Notes: a model not told the origin generated them from the sequence alone. Positions 36,279-44,491 are shown, numbered from the stretch's first letter. The stretch is 64,000 nucleotides of DNA from Thermococcaceae archaeon (GCA_030156945.1 JASGLT010000006.1:1-64000); one strand, 5' to 3'. Translations and numbers: made by a program.

Positions 36279-37417
36279 GGGGTTCCCTCCCCCAGCTTTG
36301 AGATTGCCAGTCCAATAGTTGCAGAGAGGAAAATTCCAAGAACGCTCGCAAGGGAGGCCAGTGCGTACATATGCTCGCTCAGAACGCCGTATGAGTAGCC
36401 TACCTCACCTACCAGCAGACCGAGGACGCCGAAGCTCGATATTCCCGCACCCCTTGTGAGTGAAACTTTAATCTCTTTATCCCATACGAGCACGGTTGTG
36501 AGGAGGATCCTGACGAGGTATATGACGGCAAAAAAGTAGACAACCTCCAGGGAAAACTCCGTTTCAAAGTTTATTCCTCTCCACGCGAAGAATATCGGGG
36601 CGAATATTCCGTAAGTAACGCCGGAGATTATCGCATGGACTCTCTCGTACTGCTTTGTGCCCATAAGGTCACTGTGGAGTATCAAACCGACTAAAAACGC
36701 CCCAATGCTGAAGTGCATTCCAATCTCCTCGCTTATAAGTGCCAGTGAGGTCGCAACTATCATCACAACTCCGAAAACCGCTTCATCGCTTTTGAGCCTC
36801 CTGAGACGCATGGTTATCCAGAGACAGTGCTTTATACCGATAATGTAGTTCAGCCCGAGGACAAGGCCGAGAAAGAGCGCGTCCTTAAGCAGCTCAAGGA
36901 AGAGTTCAAAGTAGCTGAGGTGGTGTAGCTCAAAGTTTATGAGGAGGTAGAGGATAACAAGGGCGCCAACTTCGCTTATAACGGCATATGAGAGTGCCAC
37001 GTGAAGAAACTCTCTTCCAAAGAACCTCGTCATTCTTATGACGATTGGAGCGGAGGCAACGGATAGTATCGATGCGACTATGATGTTATCAGTGCCAACA
37101 CTGTAGTTGGTAAAGGGGATGGTAAGGAAGAACATCGTGACCAGCGTGATAACGTAGATCGGGAAGCTCTTTCTCCCCCCTATGCGAACTTCTTCGGGGG
37201 TTAGCTCTAATCCCGCGTAGAGCATTAAGAAGAACACTCCGAACTCGGCCATTAAGGTGAGGTCCCCCCTGGGAAGGTCTTGGAGGAAGACACCGAGCAT
37301 TAAACCTGCCGTTATCTCACCAAGGAATCCCGGGTAACCAATTCTCTCGAAAATTTCAGCGAAAACCCTTGCAACTGCGATTATGATGAAAACGTAGCCG
37401 ATGACATTAAACGGCAA
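36275..37417 (-). CDS. Monovalent cation:proton antiporter (CPA2, Kef/NapA type)
   Basis: 380 residues with about 12 membrane helices; 'GYPGFLGEITAGLMLGVF' and 'MLYAGLELTPEEVRIGGRKS' are CPA2 signatures, and acidic/basic transport residues lie in 'SALVILYL' and 'GAFLVGLIL' helices. It lacks the RCK/TrkA-N tail found in many KefB proteins. The start is uncertain: TTG 37417 is used, while a nearby ATG (about 37427) with a GGTATGGGG site is out of frame by one base. Its stop overlaps Pcc1 by ATGA. Confidence 0.87.
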   Translation of the reverse strand: MPFNVIGYVFIIIAVARVFAEIFERIGYPGFLGEITAGLMLGVFLQDLPRGDLTLMAEFGVFFLMLYAGLELTPEEVRIGGRKSFPIYVITLVTMFFLTIPFTNYSVGTDNIIVASILSVASAPIVIRMTRFFGREFLHVALSYAVISEVGALVILYLLINFELHHLSYFELFLELLKDALFLGLVLGLNYIIGIKHCLWITMRLRRLKSDEAVFGVVMIVATSLALISEEIGMHFSIGAFLVGLILHSDLMGTKQYERVHAIISGVTYGIFAPIFFAWRGINFETEFSLEVVYFFAVIYLVRILLTTVLVWDKEIKVSLTRGAGISSFGVLGLLVGEVGYSYGVLSEHMYALASLASVLGIFLSATIGLAISKLGEGTP

Positions 37418-37499
37418 ACGCCATCCCCATACCTATTCGATTCGGGTACTTAAATACTCTTTGGGAGAGGTTTTTATTCAGAATGCCATAGCAATCACC

Positions 37500-37907
37500 A
37501 TGAGGCACTACGAACTCGTGAAAATTAAGGAAGATGGAAAGATCGAGCTCCCCCTTGAACTGGCCTACGAACTCGGGCTCGTTAAAGGAGCCTACTTCCT
37601 GGTTGAGATCGACACCGACCTCAAGGAGGCCCACCTGGAGCGAGTGGCTCTTCCGGGTAAGAAGCTCGTCGAGGTCGAGCTCGTTGTGGAGGACAGGCCC
37701 GGAGTTCTGGCAAAGGTCAGCGGGCTCTTTGGAAAGCATGGGATAAACATCCTCTTCAACGAGAGCGAGGAGCTGGGCGAACTGGGCCTCGCGGCGATAG
37801 TAGCCATAGTTGACGTCAGCGAGAGCAGGGTTTCGCTTGAGGAGCTTGAAAAGGCCCTTATGGAACTGGAAGAGGTCAAGGAGCTAACCCTGCGAGAGGT
37901 GGAGTAG
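37500..37907 (+). CDS. ACT-domain regulatory protein
   Basis: 135 residues. The N-terminal half ('HYELVKIKEDGKIELPLELAYELG', in part) resembles a small swapped-hairpin-like module; the C-terminal half is an ACT domain ('ELVVEDRPGVLAKVSGLFGKHGINI', in part) usually binding amino acids. ATG 37500 was chosen over upstream frame extension because that part is not protein-like; a TTAAATAC TATA box near 37450 suits a short leader. Convergent with mrpD, overlapping it by 24 nt. Ligand unknown. Confidence 0.8.
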   Translation: MRHYELVKIKEDGKIELPLELAYELGLVKGAYFLVEIDTDLKEAHLERVALPGKKLVEVELVVEDRPGVLAKVSGLFGKHGINILFNESEELGELGLAAIVAIVDVSESRVSLEELEKALMELEEVKELTLREVE

Positions 37908-39371
37908 AAGGAGCAGGAAGAGCGCGAAAAGGGCCGCTCCGAGGTTCACATCTCCCGGCGTTATCTCCCTTTTTTCAAGCCTTATCTCAAGAAGGCCGCT
38001 CGCTTTAAGCAGGAGGAAGAGCACCGCGCCACCCAGGAGCAGATAGACGTCCATCGCCTTTGGGGAGCCCCCGAGCGAAAAGCCAGCCAATAGGGCCGCG
38101 AGCGCCATCATAACTGACGGAAGGGCCAGCGTGCCGCTTTCCTCACCCCTGCCCTTCATCAGGTAGTAGTTGAGCTTTGTGAAGGAAGCGAGCGTCCCCA
38201 TGCCGGCGAGGTAGAACAACTCTCTCCCGTAGGGCAGTCCCTTAAGAAGGGCGGCCTTAGCTGGAGAGCCGACAAATGGCCATATTCCGCCTATTGCGAG
38301 GCTGAGCATAATGGTGGAGACCATCAGGAGGATGTCACCCCTGTAGGAGAGCTTATCCAGCTCCCTCGCTTTAGCTTTGTCCACCATGGCTCCAGCGGAG
38401 AGGAAGAGGCCGCCCTTGAATAGCATGTGGGCGAAGGCGTAGTAGATGGCTCCGAGCGGGTTGAGGGTCGCTATACCGAGGAGGACGTAGCCCATCTGGG
38501 AAACCGTCGAGTAAGCTAAAAAGCGCTTTACGTCCCCCTCCACCAGCATTGCCCCCACGCCGAAGAACATCGAGGAGAAAGCCAGAACGAGGAGGGCATT
38601 TCTAAGACTCTCCGGGAGTGGAAGGTAGAGCGAGAGGAGGAGCATGCCATAGGCAGGGGCCTTGACAACCGCCCCAGAGAAGAGAGCCGAGACGGGGGAT
38701 GGGGCGTTTGCGTGGGCATCGGGAAGCCACAGGTGTAGCGGGAAGATTCCGGCCTTTAGGAGGAGCGAGGCTAAGGCGAGTGCAACGGCCGCCCTTATTT
38801 CCGTAGAGGGCGAAACCTGGGAGATCAGCTCAAGGTTCAAATAGCCCGTCTTGAGGTAGATAATCCCTATGGAGAACACGAAGAAGTAGGAGGCAAGGAG
38901 GGAGAGCATGAGGTACTTGTATGCCGCTCTGATTGCCCTCTTTTCTCCAGAGAAGCCCACCAGGGCAAAGGAAGACACCGAGGCTATCTCCATGAAGATG
39001 TAGAAGTTGAAGAGGTCCCTGCTTATGAACGTTCCAAGGAGGCCAGCATGAACCAGGAGGAGCAATATAAGGGCCTTCACTTCCTTTTTGAAGTAGGTAA
39101 CGGAATACAAAGCCACAGCGGAGAAGAGGATAAGCTCGCCGAGCACGAGAAGGGAGCTGTAAATATCGAGCGCGACCTCTATACCCCCCACCCTCGGCCA
39201 GCCACCCACAACCTCGCTTCCTTCACCCATGAGAAGGTAGGCCAGCCAGGGGAGAAGCGCACCGACTAAGAAAAGGTACCTCGCGTACTTCTCCATCCTC
39301 AAGGGTATCGTGAGCGCAGTGAGGAACGCGAAGAGGAGCGGAATCGCAACGAGAACTGCTATCACGCCCAC
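37884..39371 (-). CDS. mrpD: Mrp-type Na+/H+ antiporter subunit D (NuoN/NuoM-like)
   Basis: 495 residues with about 14 membrane helices. A proton-pumping complex I-like antiporter subunit: 'KAGIFPLHLWLPDAHANAPSPVSALFSGAVVK' region (in pieces: LHLWLPDAHANAPSPVSAL), with key Lys in 'LLKAGIFPLH' and 'MLFKGGLFLSAG', and Glu in 'FIFMEIASVS' region. Last gene of the eight-gene cluster. Corresponds to MbhH in the membrane-bound hydrogenase. Confidence 0.93.
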   Translation of the reverse strand: MGVIAVLVAIPLLFAFLTALTIPLRMEKYARYLFLVGALLPWLAYLLMGEGSEVVGGWPRVGGIEVALDIYSSLLVLGELILFSAVALYSVTYFKKEVKALILLLLVHAGLLGTFISRDLFNFYIFMEIASVSSFALVGFSGEKRAIRAAYKYLMLSLLASYFFVFSIGIIYLKTGYLNLELISQVSPSTEIRAAVALALASLLLKAGIFPLHLWLPDAHANAPSPVSALFSGAVVKAPAYGMLLLSLYLPLPESLRNALLVLAFSSMFFGVGAMLVEGDVKRFLAYSTVSQMGYVLLGIATLNPLGAIYYAFAHMLFKGGLFLSAGAMVDKAKARELDKLSYRGDILLMVSTIMLSLAIGGIWPFVGSPAKAALLKGLPYGRELFYLAGMGTLASFTKLNYYLMKGRGEESGTLALPSVMMALAALLAGFSLGGSPKAMDVYLLLGGAVLFLLLKASGLLEIRLEKREITPGDVNLGAALFALFLLLLLHLSQG

Positions 39372-39658
39372 TCACCCCCGTTGCGCAGTATCATCGCCAG
39401 GGCCAGCGCGGTTATGGCCACATCCACAACGAGCGTCGTCAGCATCAGCGTTGCCGGGAGCGGGTCAACAGGGTTGGAGGGCATTATCGGGAAGTCCCCT
39501 CCCTCGACGTAGCCGGCGCCTATGAAGAAGAGTATCAGGCCGAGGGAGACCACGTTGATTGAGAGCACCTGCTTTATCGGGTTCTCCTTCGATATCAGGC
39601 CGTAGAGGCCTATGAGCATCACGATTATTCCGGCTGTCTCGGCGTTAATCACGGTCAA
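39362..39658 (-). CDS. mrpC: Mrp antiporter subunit C (NuoK-like)
   Basis: 98 residues, three membrane helices. NuoK-like: 'VMLIGLYGLISKENPIKQVLSINV' (in pieces) with 'DPLPATLMLTTLVVDVAITALAL'. Overlaps mrpD by ten bases and mrpB by 14 bases, so tightly coupled. Confidence 0.92.
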   Translation of the reverse strand: MTVINAETAGIIVMLIGLYGLISKENPIKQVLSINVVSLGLILFFIGAGYVEGGDFPIMPSNPVDPLPATLMLTTLVVDVAITALALAMILRNGGEWA

Positions 39659-40046
39659 CCCACCTCGACAGGATGTAGAATACGAGGACGAAGGAAGTCC
39701 CTACCTTGAGGGCAACTCCGATATTGAAGGTCATTACGGTGCCTCCGGGAACGTAGGGCCGGAGGAAGTTGATGAAGAAGGCTCCAAAGGCAAGGCCAGC
39801 CATTGCGATTCCCACTATAAAGAGGGCCGCTGAAGATTCCACGAGCTGGACAGTTCTGAGCGGGAAGTGCTTTCTCGTCCTCCTGTATCCGTAGGCGGTC
39901 ATGAGCAGGATAACGCTCACGGCAAATATAACCCCCGCCTGAAAGCCGCCGCCGGGGCTCTCGTAGCCGTAGATGGTGAGGTAGGCTCCATAGGTGACCA
40001 GGAAAGGTGCCACGAGCTTTGTCGTCGTCCTCACAACGAGGCTCAT
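39645..40046 (-). CDS. mrpB: Mrp antiporter subunit B
   Basis: 133 residues from ATG 40046. MnhB domain: 'VAPFLVTYGAYLTIYGYESPGGGFQAGV' (in pieces; SPGGGFQAGV is the signature), four membrane helices. The upstream MbhE-like gene ends between its ribosome binding site and the start (stop at 40049). Confidence 0.93.
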   Translation of the reverse strand: MSLVVRTTTKLVAPFLVTYGAYLTIYGYESPGGGFQAGVIFAVSVILLMTAYGYRRTRKHFPLRTVQLVESSAALFIVGIAMAGLAFGAFFINFLRPYVPGGTVMTFNIGVALKVGTSFVLVFYILSRWVDRD

Positions 40047-40048
40047 CT

Positions 40049-40294
40049 TCACTTCCGCTTCCCCCCAAGGAGCAGGTAAAAGCCGGTAACAGCTGCGAAG
40101 AGGAGCGTCGCTTCGCCAAGGCTGTCGTAGGCCCTCCAGTCAGCTAATATGGCCGTCACGAGGTTAGGTATTCCCACCTCGCGCCAGTTAGCTAAATAGT
40201 AGGCGTAGCTCCCCCCTGAAACTTTGGTGTAGTCAAGCCTGAGGAGCTCCAGGAGGAGGGCTGAACTGAGGAGTGCTCCGAGGAGGCGCTTCAC
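40049..40294 (-). CDS. MbhE-like subunit of Mrp antiporter (MrpA C-terminal fragment)
   Basis: 81 residues with two membrane helices; 'VTAILADWRAYDSLGEATLLFAAVTGFYLL' (in pieces: ILADWRAYDSLGEA) matches the MbhE/MrpA C-terminal family. Sits between the DUF4040 subunit and mrpB. Overlaps both. Confidence 0.82.
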   Translation of the reverse strand: MKRLLGALLSSALLLELLRLDYTKVSGGSYAYYLANWREVGIPNLVTAILADWRAYDSLGEATLLFAAVTGFYLLLGGKRK

Positions 40295-40521
40295 TCCCCC
40301 ACCTCCTTTACCGTGTAGAGGAAGAGCCCTGTGACTATCGCTCCAACCACGACGGCCGAGAGGGCAACGTCTGGAGCTCTAAGCTGGATCAGGGCGATGA
40401 CAAATGCTAAGCTCAGGAGGCCGTAGCGCAGCACCGCGGCTGAAAGTTTCTCGGCTTCGACCACCGAGACCGAGAGTAGTATTATCGCCACGAGGAGGGC
40501 TTCATGGATTGTCCCAAGCAT
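40291..40521 (-). CDS. DUF4040 (MbhD-like) subunit of Mrp antiporter
   Basis: 76 residues, two to three membrane helices, with 'ALIQLRAPDVALSAVVVGAIV' typical of DUF4040/MbhD (part of split MrpA). Overlaps mrpG by 20 bases and the MbhE-like gene by ATGA. Confidence 0.83.
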   Translation of the reverse strand: MLGTIHEALLVAIILLSVSVVEAEKLSAAVLRYGLLSLAFVIALIQLRAPDVALSAVVVGAIVTGLFLYTVKEVGE

Positions 40522-40816
40522 ACATGTCCACCACCGCTTTCGGTTTTATTCCGCTCTTATAAGCGGCCCTCGCTATCGCGTGGCTGACCATCGGGTTTAT
40601 CATGGCTATCATGAAGGCTATCACCAGAAACTTCAGCTTTCCAGTAATTGGGAAGTCCGAGGCGAGGGCCAGGGCCAGGAGTATGCTTATCGCCCCTCCA
40701 GTGTCGCACTTCGCTGTCGCGTGTAGCCTCGTGTAAACGTCCGGGAAGCGAAGCAGGCCCAGGGCCCCGAAGAACATTATGAAGATTCCGAAGAGGAGGA
40801 AGAGGAGCTCTATCAT
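40502..40816 (-). CDS. mrpG: Mrp antiporter subunit G
   Basis: 104 residues, three membrane helices. 'GALGLLRFPDVYTRLHATAKCDTGG' (in pieces: RFPDVYTRLHA) is the PhaG/MnhG signature. ATGA overlap with mrpF, start at 40816. Confidence 0.93.
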   Translation of the reverse strand: MIELLFLLFGIFIMFFGALGLLRFPDVYTRLHATAKCDTGGAISILLALALASDFPITGKLKFLVIAFMIAMINPMVSHAIARAAYKSGIKPKAVVDMYAWDNP

Positions 40817-41085
40817 GCCCGCACCTCCATGTACTTCGCTATAATCAGCCCGCCAACTGCGTTCACCATGAGGAGCACTATGCTCACGTCGAGGAGGTAG
40901 GGGGCATCGTAGAGGAGAGAGAGCATCGCTATTATCACCACTGCCTTTGTGGTAGCTGTGTTCAAGGCAACCGCCCTATCAGCGAGCGTCGGGCCGAAGA
41001 TGACGCGGTAGCTGACAAGTGTGGCGGTAAACAGGAGGAAGGCAATAGCATAGGGCAAGATCACCAGAAAATTTTCTTGAGCCAT
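40813..41085 (-). CDS. mrpF: Mrp antiporter subunit F
   Basis: 90 residues, three membrane helices. 'FGPTLADRAVALNTATTKAVV' marks the MnhF/PhaF family. Overlaps mrpE by 25 bases and mrpG by ATGA. Confidence 0.92.
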   Translation of the reverse strand: MAQENFLVILPYAIAFLLFTATLVSYRVIFGPTLADRAVALNTATTKAVVIIAMLSLLYDAPYLLDVSIVLLMVNAVGGLIIAKYMEVRA

Positions 41086-41666
41086 TCCTCGATCTCCCCC
41101 TTTATCTTCATTCCCGCCTTCTCCCCGTCGAGGGTCTCAACATCAATCCAGTGGACGTAGAGGTAGGCCTCACCGAGCTTTTTGGTGACGTCGAGCGTCA
41201 GAGTACCGGGTGTGAGCGTTATAGAGTTAGCTAAGACAGTTAAGCCGGTGTTGGAGTGGAGATTGGACTTAACCTTCACTATCCCGGGGTTTATGTCCAT
41301 GAAGAGGACGTTTTTAACGACCTTGAGGTTGCTCTCAAGCAGCCTGAAGGCCATTATGAAGAGGTACTGCGGGATGAGGAAGAGAAAGATGTAGGCTGCC
41401 TTCGAGATTAGGTGTCCAGTCTGCCTTATGTCATCGGTCAGGAAGTCCCTAGTCACCACGGCAACGATAAGGGTCACGAGGGCACCGGTGATCATATGGG
41501 AAGGTGAGAACTTGCCGCTTATGACTATCCAGAACGCAAATAGGGCCATCCACGTAATCACGATCCTTTCCCACGCCGGGAGCTTTTGGGCCTCATAGCT
41601 CTCGTAGAGAACCCTCTTTCGGACTTCTTCAAGACGCTGTCGGAGATAGAAATGCATGCGGCTCAT
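41061..41666 (-). CDS. mrpE: Mrp antiporter subunit E
   Basis: 201 residues. An N-terminal soluble stretch, two membrane helices ('IVITWMALFAFWIVISG', 'GALVTLIVAVV') and a soluble C-terminal domain with 'TLTPGTLTLDV' typical of MnhE. First gene of the cluster. A GTTTTTAACATC element about 27-37 nt upstream (minus strand, near 41690) suggests a promoter separate from the Brix gene and a nearly leaderless message. ATG 41657 is an alternative start. Confidence 0.92.
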   Translation of the reverse strand: MSRMHFYLRQRLEEVRKRVLYESYEAQKLPAWERIVITWMALFAFWIVISGKFSPSHMITGALVTLIVAVVTRDFLTDDIRQTGHLISKAAYIFLFLIPQYLFIMAFRLLESNLKVVKNVLFMDINPGIVKVKSNLHSNTGLTVLANSITLTPGTLTLDVTKKLGEAYLYVHWIDVETLDGEKAGMKIKGEIEEWLKKIFW

Positions 41667-41705
41667 GTAGTTATTTAGGTTCCCGATGTTAAAAACGGTT
41701 TCGGG

Positions 41706-42332
41706 CTACTCCTTTGGCTTTATGCCGAGTGCTTCCTTATAGTCCCATCTCCGACCGTCTTCCATTATCCAGATTTTGACGAGGATGAGCGGGCCGACGG
41801 GGCGCTCTTTAGTTATATCAAAGCGGTAGAAGTTCACGGCCATTCCGCGCGGGTAGTTCTCTATGACGCCTATGACGTCGGTGTTGTTCTTGTCCGCTAT
41901 CGTCTGGAGGCTCTTGTTGCCCCTCGGGACGAACTTTCCACCAGTTAATTCTGCGAAGACCTGAGCGAAGGCCGTGTGATCTATCCCGACCCTCTTGGCC
42001 GTTGTAACAACGAAAGGCATCTCCTCCCTTATCGGGGGTATGTTCCTGAAACCGATCTCGCGCTGGAGCTTTATCCCGTGAAGGTAGAGGTAGCCGAGAT
42101 AGCCCCAGTCCTCGGGGTCAACCTTGATGAAAGTCATCTTGAGCGGGTTTCCCTTCCAGACGTTGATTATTAGCAACCTCTCGTAGTTCCTGTCGTAGGC
42201 CTCCATGAGGAGGTCTTGGATGGTTTTCTTGCCTCTCGTCAGGTAGAGGGAGTTGGGGAAAACTCTCTCTAAGTCATGCCCGAAACTCCTCGTTCTTCTG
42301 GTGGGTCTATGGGACGTAGTTATCAGCATCAT
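41706..42332 (-). CDS. Brix-domain ribosome biogenesis protein
   Basis: 208 residues. Archaeal single-domain Brix/Imp4 protein: 'MLITTSHRPTRRTRSFGHDLE' start (in part), 'DYLLMEAYDRNYERLLIINVWKG' (in part) and 'VTTAKRVGIDHTAFAQVFAELTG' (in part). Brix proteins act in rRNA processing and large-subunit assembly. ATG 42332 was chosen (GAGTGAGAG before it); GTG 42341 overlaps that site. Follows rpoP by 51 nt. Confidence 0.92.
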   Translation of the reverse strand: MMLITTSHRPTRRTRSFGHDLERVFPNSLYLTRGKKTIQDLLMEAYDRNYERLLIINVWKGNPLKMTFIKVDPEDWGYLGYLYLHGIKLQREIGFRNIPPIREEMPFVVTTAKRVGIDHTAFAQVFAELTGGKFVPRGNKSLQTIADKNNTDVIGVIENYPRGMAVNFYRFDITKERPVGPLILVKIWIMEDGRRWDYKEALGIKPKE

Positions 42333-42383
42333 GGCTCTCACTCAAAAATTGGTCGCATGAATAAAAGGCTTTCGAAGCAGAAT

Positions 42384-42533
42384 TCAGATAGCTTTAACGC
42401 GCCTGGCCACGCGGGGCCTTGGCTTGTAGAGTATCTTACTGCCGCAGTAAGGGCAGCGTACTTCCCTGGCGTTTTCGAGATCGAGTTCAACTTCCTTTCC
42501 GCATTTTGCACATCGGTAAATTGCCAAAACCAT
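42384..42533 (-). CDS. rpoP: DNA-directed RNA polymerase subunit P
   Basis: 49 residues from ATG 42533, which follows GGTGATTCC. 'YRCAKCGKEVEL' and 'VRCPYCGSKILYK' make the zinc ribbon of RpoP/Rpb12, ending in a basic tail. Translation reading upstream of 42533 is not protein-like. Follows L37Ae. Confidence 0.95.
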   Translation of the reverse strand: MVLAIYRCAKCGKEVELDLENAREVRCPYCGSKILYKPRPRVARRVKAI

Positions 42534-42558
42534 CGGAATCACCCACAATATAAATAAA

Positions 42559-42819
42559 TCAGGCCTTGGAGGCCGTAATACGCTTTGCGACCTTTCCGGC
42601 CGGAGTGGTCGGCAGATAAGCACCGCCGGCAAAGGTTGCACCGCATTTTTGGCACTGCCATATGCCAGTGCTTATCCTTTTAACGGCCTTTCTGCCGCAG
42701 ACAGGACAGACGTGCTTCTGCCTCATTCTCTCCTCTACTGCTGCCACCCTTCTCCTGATCTTGAGACCGTATCTTGGACCAAACCTTCCAGCTGAACCAA
42801 CCTTGGTAGTCCTTCCCAT
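42559..42819 (-). CDS. rpl37ae: 50S ribosomal protein L37Ae
   Basis: 86 residues from ATG 42819, chosen because GGGTGATGCTC precedes it. '[18 protein letters not shown]', '[11 protein letters not shown]' and '[15 protein letters not shown]' identify L37Ae with a zinc ribbon. A CGTTTTATAAACC TATA box (42872-42883, reading on the minus strand) is the operon promoter for L37Ae-RpoP-Brix. Confidence 0.95.
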   Translation of the reverse strand: MGRTTKVGSAGRFGPRYGLKIRRRVAAVEERMRQKHVCPVCGRKAVKRISTGIWQCQKCGATFAGGAYLPTTPAGKVAKRITASKA

Positions 42820-42871
42820 GAGCATCACCCCAACTTGAGCATTTTTCACGACTGGTGGGTTTTTTCAGGGA

Positions 42872-42883
42872 CGTTTTATAAAC
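42872..42883 (-). promoter_or_regulatory. TATA box of rpl37ae operon
   Basis: Minus-strand GGTTTATAAAACG, about 55-65 nt before the ATG. It lies outside the inverted-repeat element that begins at 42920. Confidence 0.55.
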
Positions 42884-42919
42884 CTTTGCCCACCCAAGCT
42901 TCTGGAGAAGTCTCCCAAG

Positions 42920-43547
42920 GAAACTTTGTCCCGCAAAGTTTCATCAAAGTTTGTGGTTCTTGTTCACGAGGTCCTTTTTGAGGGATTTTCCCTTTTTGAA
43001 TGCCGTCCTGGATTGTGAATTCCATTTTATTCGCTTGCTCTTTGTGAGTTTGCTTTTTAATGACGCCCGAAGGGCGTAAAGGGAAGAAAAACTCCTTCCA
43101 GTTAAGAGATTTTAGGAATTAACTCACTTTTTAGCTCGAGTACATGAAAAATCCCCGTAGAAGGGCAATTTCAGAAGGAATCACGAATTTTGATCAAACT
43201 CAATGGGACTGTCATCCCGTGCGTTGAAGCTCCGCTTCAACGTCGCGCAGGAAGCTTTTAGAAAAAGATTCACCAAAAGCCCGTAGCTCCTCTTAGAAAG
43301 GCTATATACGGGGATTTTTACACGATAAGTGCCTGTTCCAGGAGGAGAACAACTCAGATAAGAATCCTCAAAAAGGTTTGCATTCTCCTTGAAGCCCGAA
43401 GGGCGTCGATTTTTGAGTTAAACCACCCCAAGGGAGCATTTTAAGAGTTCTCACTCTTAAAACAACCCTTCAAAAAGAAAATCACGTGAAAGCTGGCTTT
43501 TCAGAAAGAGCTACACTCTTTGATGAAACTTTGCCCACCAAAGTTTC
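42920..43547. repeat. Inverted-repeat-bounded non-coding element next to tRNA-Arg
   Basis: Two 30-nt inverted ends, 42920-42949 and 43518-43547, match except for a 4-nt centre; each carries arms GAAACTTTG/CAAAGTTTC that form their own hairpin. The 16-mer GCAAAGTTTCATCAAA (42933-42948) is the exact complement of 43519-43534. Inside are further stems: ACGCCC-GAA-GGGCGT (43063-43077), CGTTGAAG-ctccg-CTTCAACG (43222-43242), GCCC-GAA-GGGC (43394-43404) and TTTTAAGAGT-tctc-ACTCTTAAAA (43439-43462). Long-range arms include AAAAATCCCCGTA (43147-43159) with 43307-43319, and CCTTTTTGAGG (42973-42983) with 43366-43376. I found no gene in the element. The right end is 2 nt from the CCA end of tRNA-Arg. 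Resembles a foldback or MITE-like element or structured RNA; not identified. Confidence 0.6.
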
Positions 43548-43548
43548 T

Positions 43549-43625
<77 letters not shown>

Positions 43626-43672
43626 TCAGAAGTGTTATAAGGGGTTCAAAAATAAAGGTTGCGGTGGTAAAA

Positions 43673-44152
43673 ATGATGCTGCCGGACTGGAAAATCAGGA
43701 AGGAGATACTGATAGAGCCTTTCAGCGAGGAGTCCCTTCAGCCGGCTGGCTACGACCTTAGGGTTGGGAGGGAGGCCTACTTGGAAGGACGTGTTCTGGA
43801 TGTTGAGAAAGAAGGTAAGCTGGTAATCCCCCCCAAGACACATGCTCTTGTGCTGACCATGGAAAGGGTGAGGCTTCCCGATGATGTTATGGGCGATATG
43901 AAGCTGAGAAGCTCCCTCGCCAGGGAGGGGCTCCTTGGTTCTTTTGCCTGGGTTGATCCTGGATGGGATGGCAATTTGACCCTTGCACTTTTCAATTCGT
44001 CTAATGAACCTATCGAGCTCTATTACGGGGAGCGCTTTGTCCAGATAGCTTTCATACGGCTTGAAGGCCCCGCCAGAAATCCCTACAGAGGAAACTATCA
44101 GGGGAGCAGGGGGATAGTTCTTTCAAAAAGGAGACAGAGAAGGGGAGTTTGA
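43673..44152 (+). CDS. dcd: dCTP deaminase (dCTPase/dUTPase fold)
   Basis: 159 residues. Trimeric dUTPase-fold enzyme producing dUTP (or dUMP) from dCTP. 'LQPAGYDLRVGREAYLEG' start, 'LVIPPKTHALVLTMERVRLP' (in pieces), 'KLRSSLAREGLLGS' and 'DPGWDGNLTLALFN' are conserved. ATG 43673, GGTGGTAAAA before; the frame stays open upstream across tRNA-Arg in the antisense sense, which is not coding. First step to the ThyX/Tmk route. Confidence 0.93.
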   Translation: MMLPDWKIRKEILIEPFSEESLQPAGYDLRVGREAYLEGRVLDVEKEGKLVIPPKTHALVLTMERVRLPDDVMGDMKLRSSLAREGLLGSFAWVDPGWDGNLTLALFNSSNEPIELYYGERFVQIAFIRLEGPARNPYRGNYQGSRGIVLSKRRQRRGV

Positions 44153-44179
44153 TGCTCTCCCCTAAGCTGTTCTTTTTTT

Positions 44180-44410
44180 ATGGTCAAAGTTAACAGAGAG
44201 CGTACCTGGAAGATGGTATTTGACACATGGCTTTTGGGGGATTGTTCCTTTCTTGTAAGCTTCAGCACTGTTAGAGGCACTCCCCCAGGTGTGGCCTCCT
44301 ACTCGTTTTTCCAAATAGTCTATGTCGTGGATATCCTTGGGAGTATTGGAGGTATTGACGATAGCAACACTGGCCTGTTTTTGTTCTCTGGTAATGGGTT
44401 GGGGGCATGA
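44180..44410 (+). other. Possible small open frame between dcd and histone
   Basis: 76 codons with no clear ribosome binding site. The putative peptide has a hydrophobic centre ('SYSFFQIVYVVDILGSIGG') and no known family. The whole 44153-44491 stretch is otherwise empty apart from the histone promoter. It could be a decayed membrane-protein fragment or chance. Confidence 0.2.
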
Positions 44411-44433
44411 AAAGGCCCCGTTTTACCGAAACA

Positions 44434-44441
44434 TTTATATA
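44434..44441 (+). promoter_or_regulatory. TATA box of the histone gene
   Basis: TTTATATA preceded by CGAAACA (BRE-like, 44427-44433), about 50 nt before the histone ATG, with a GGAGGTGG ribosome binding site at 44479-44486. A strong promoter, as expected for an abundant protein. Confidence 0.7.
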
Positions 44442-44491
44442 CCTTTAACGGCCAAATAGATAGCGAAAAGCTCTTTAAGGAGGTGGAAAGA

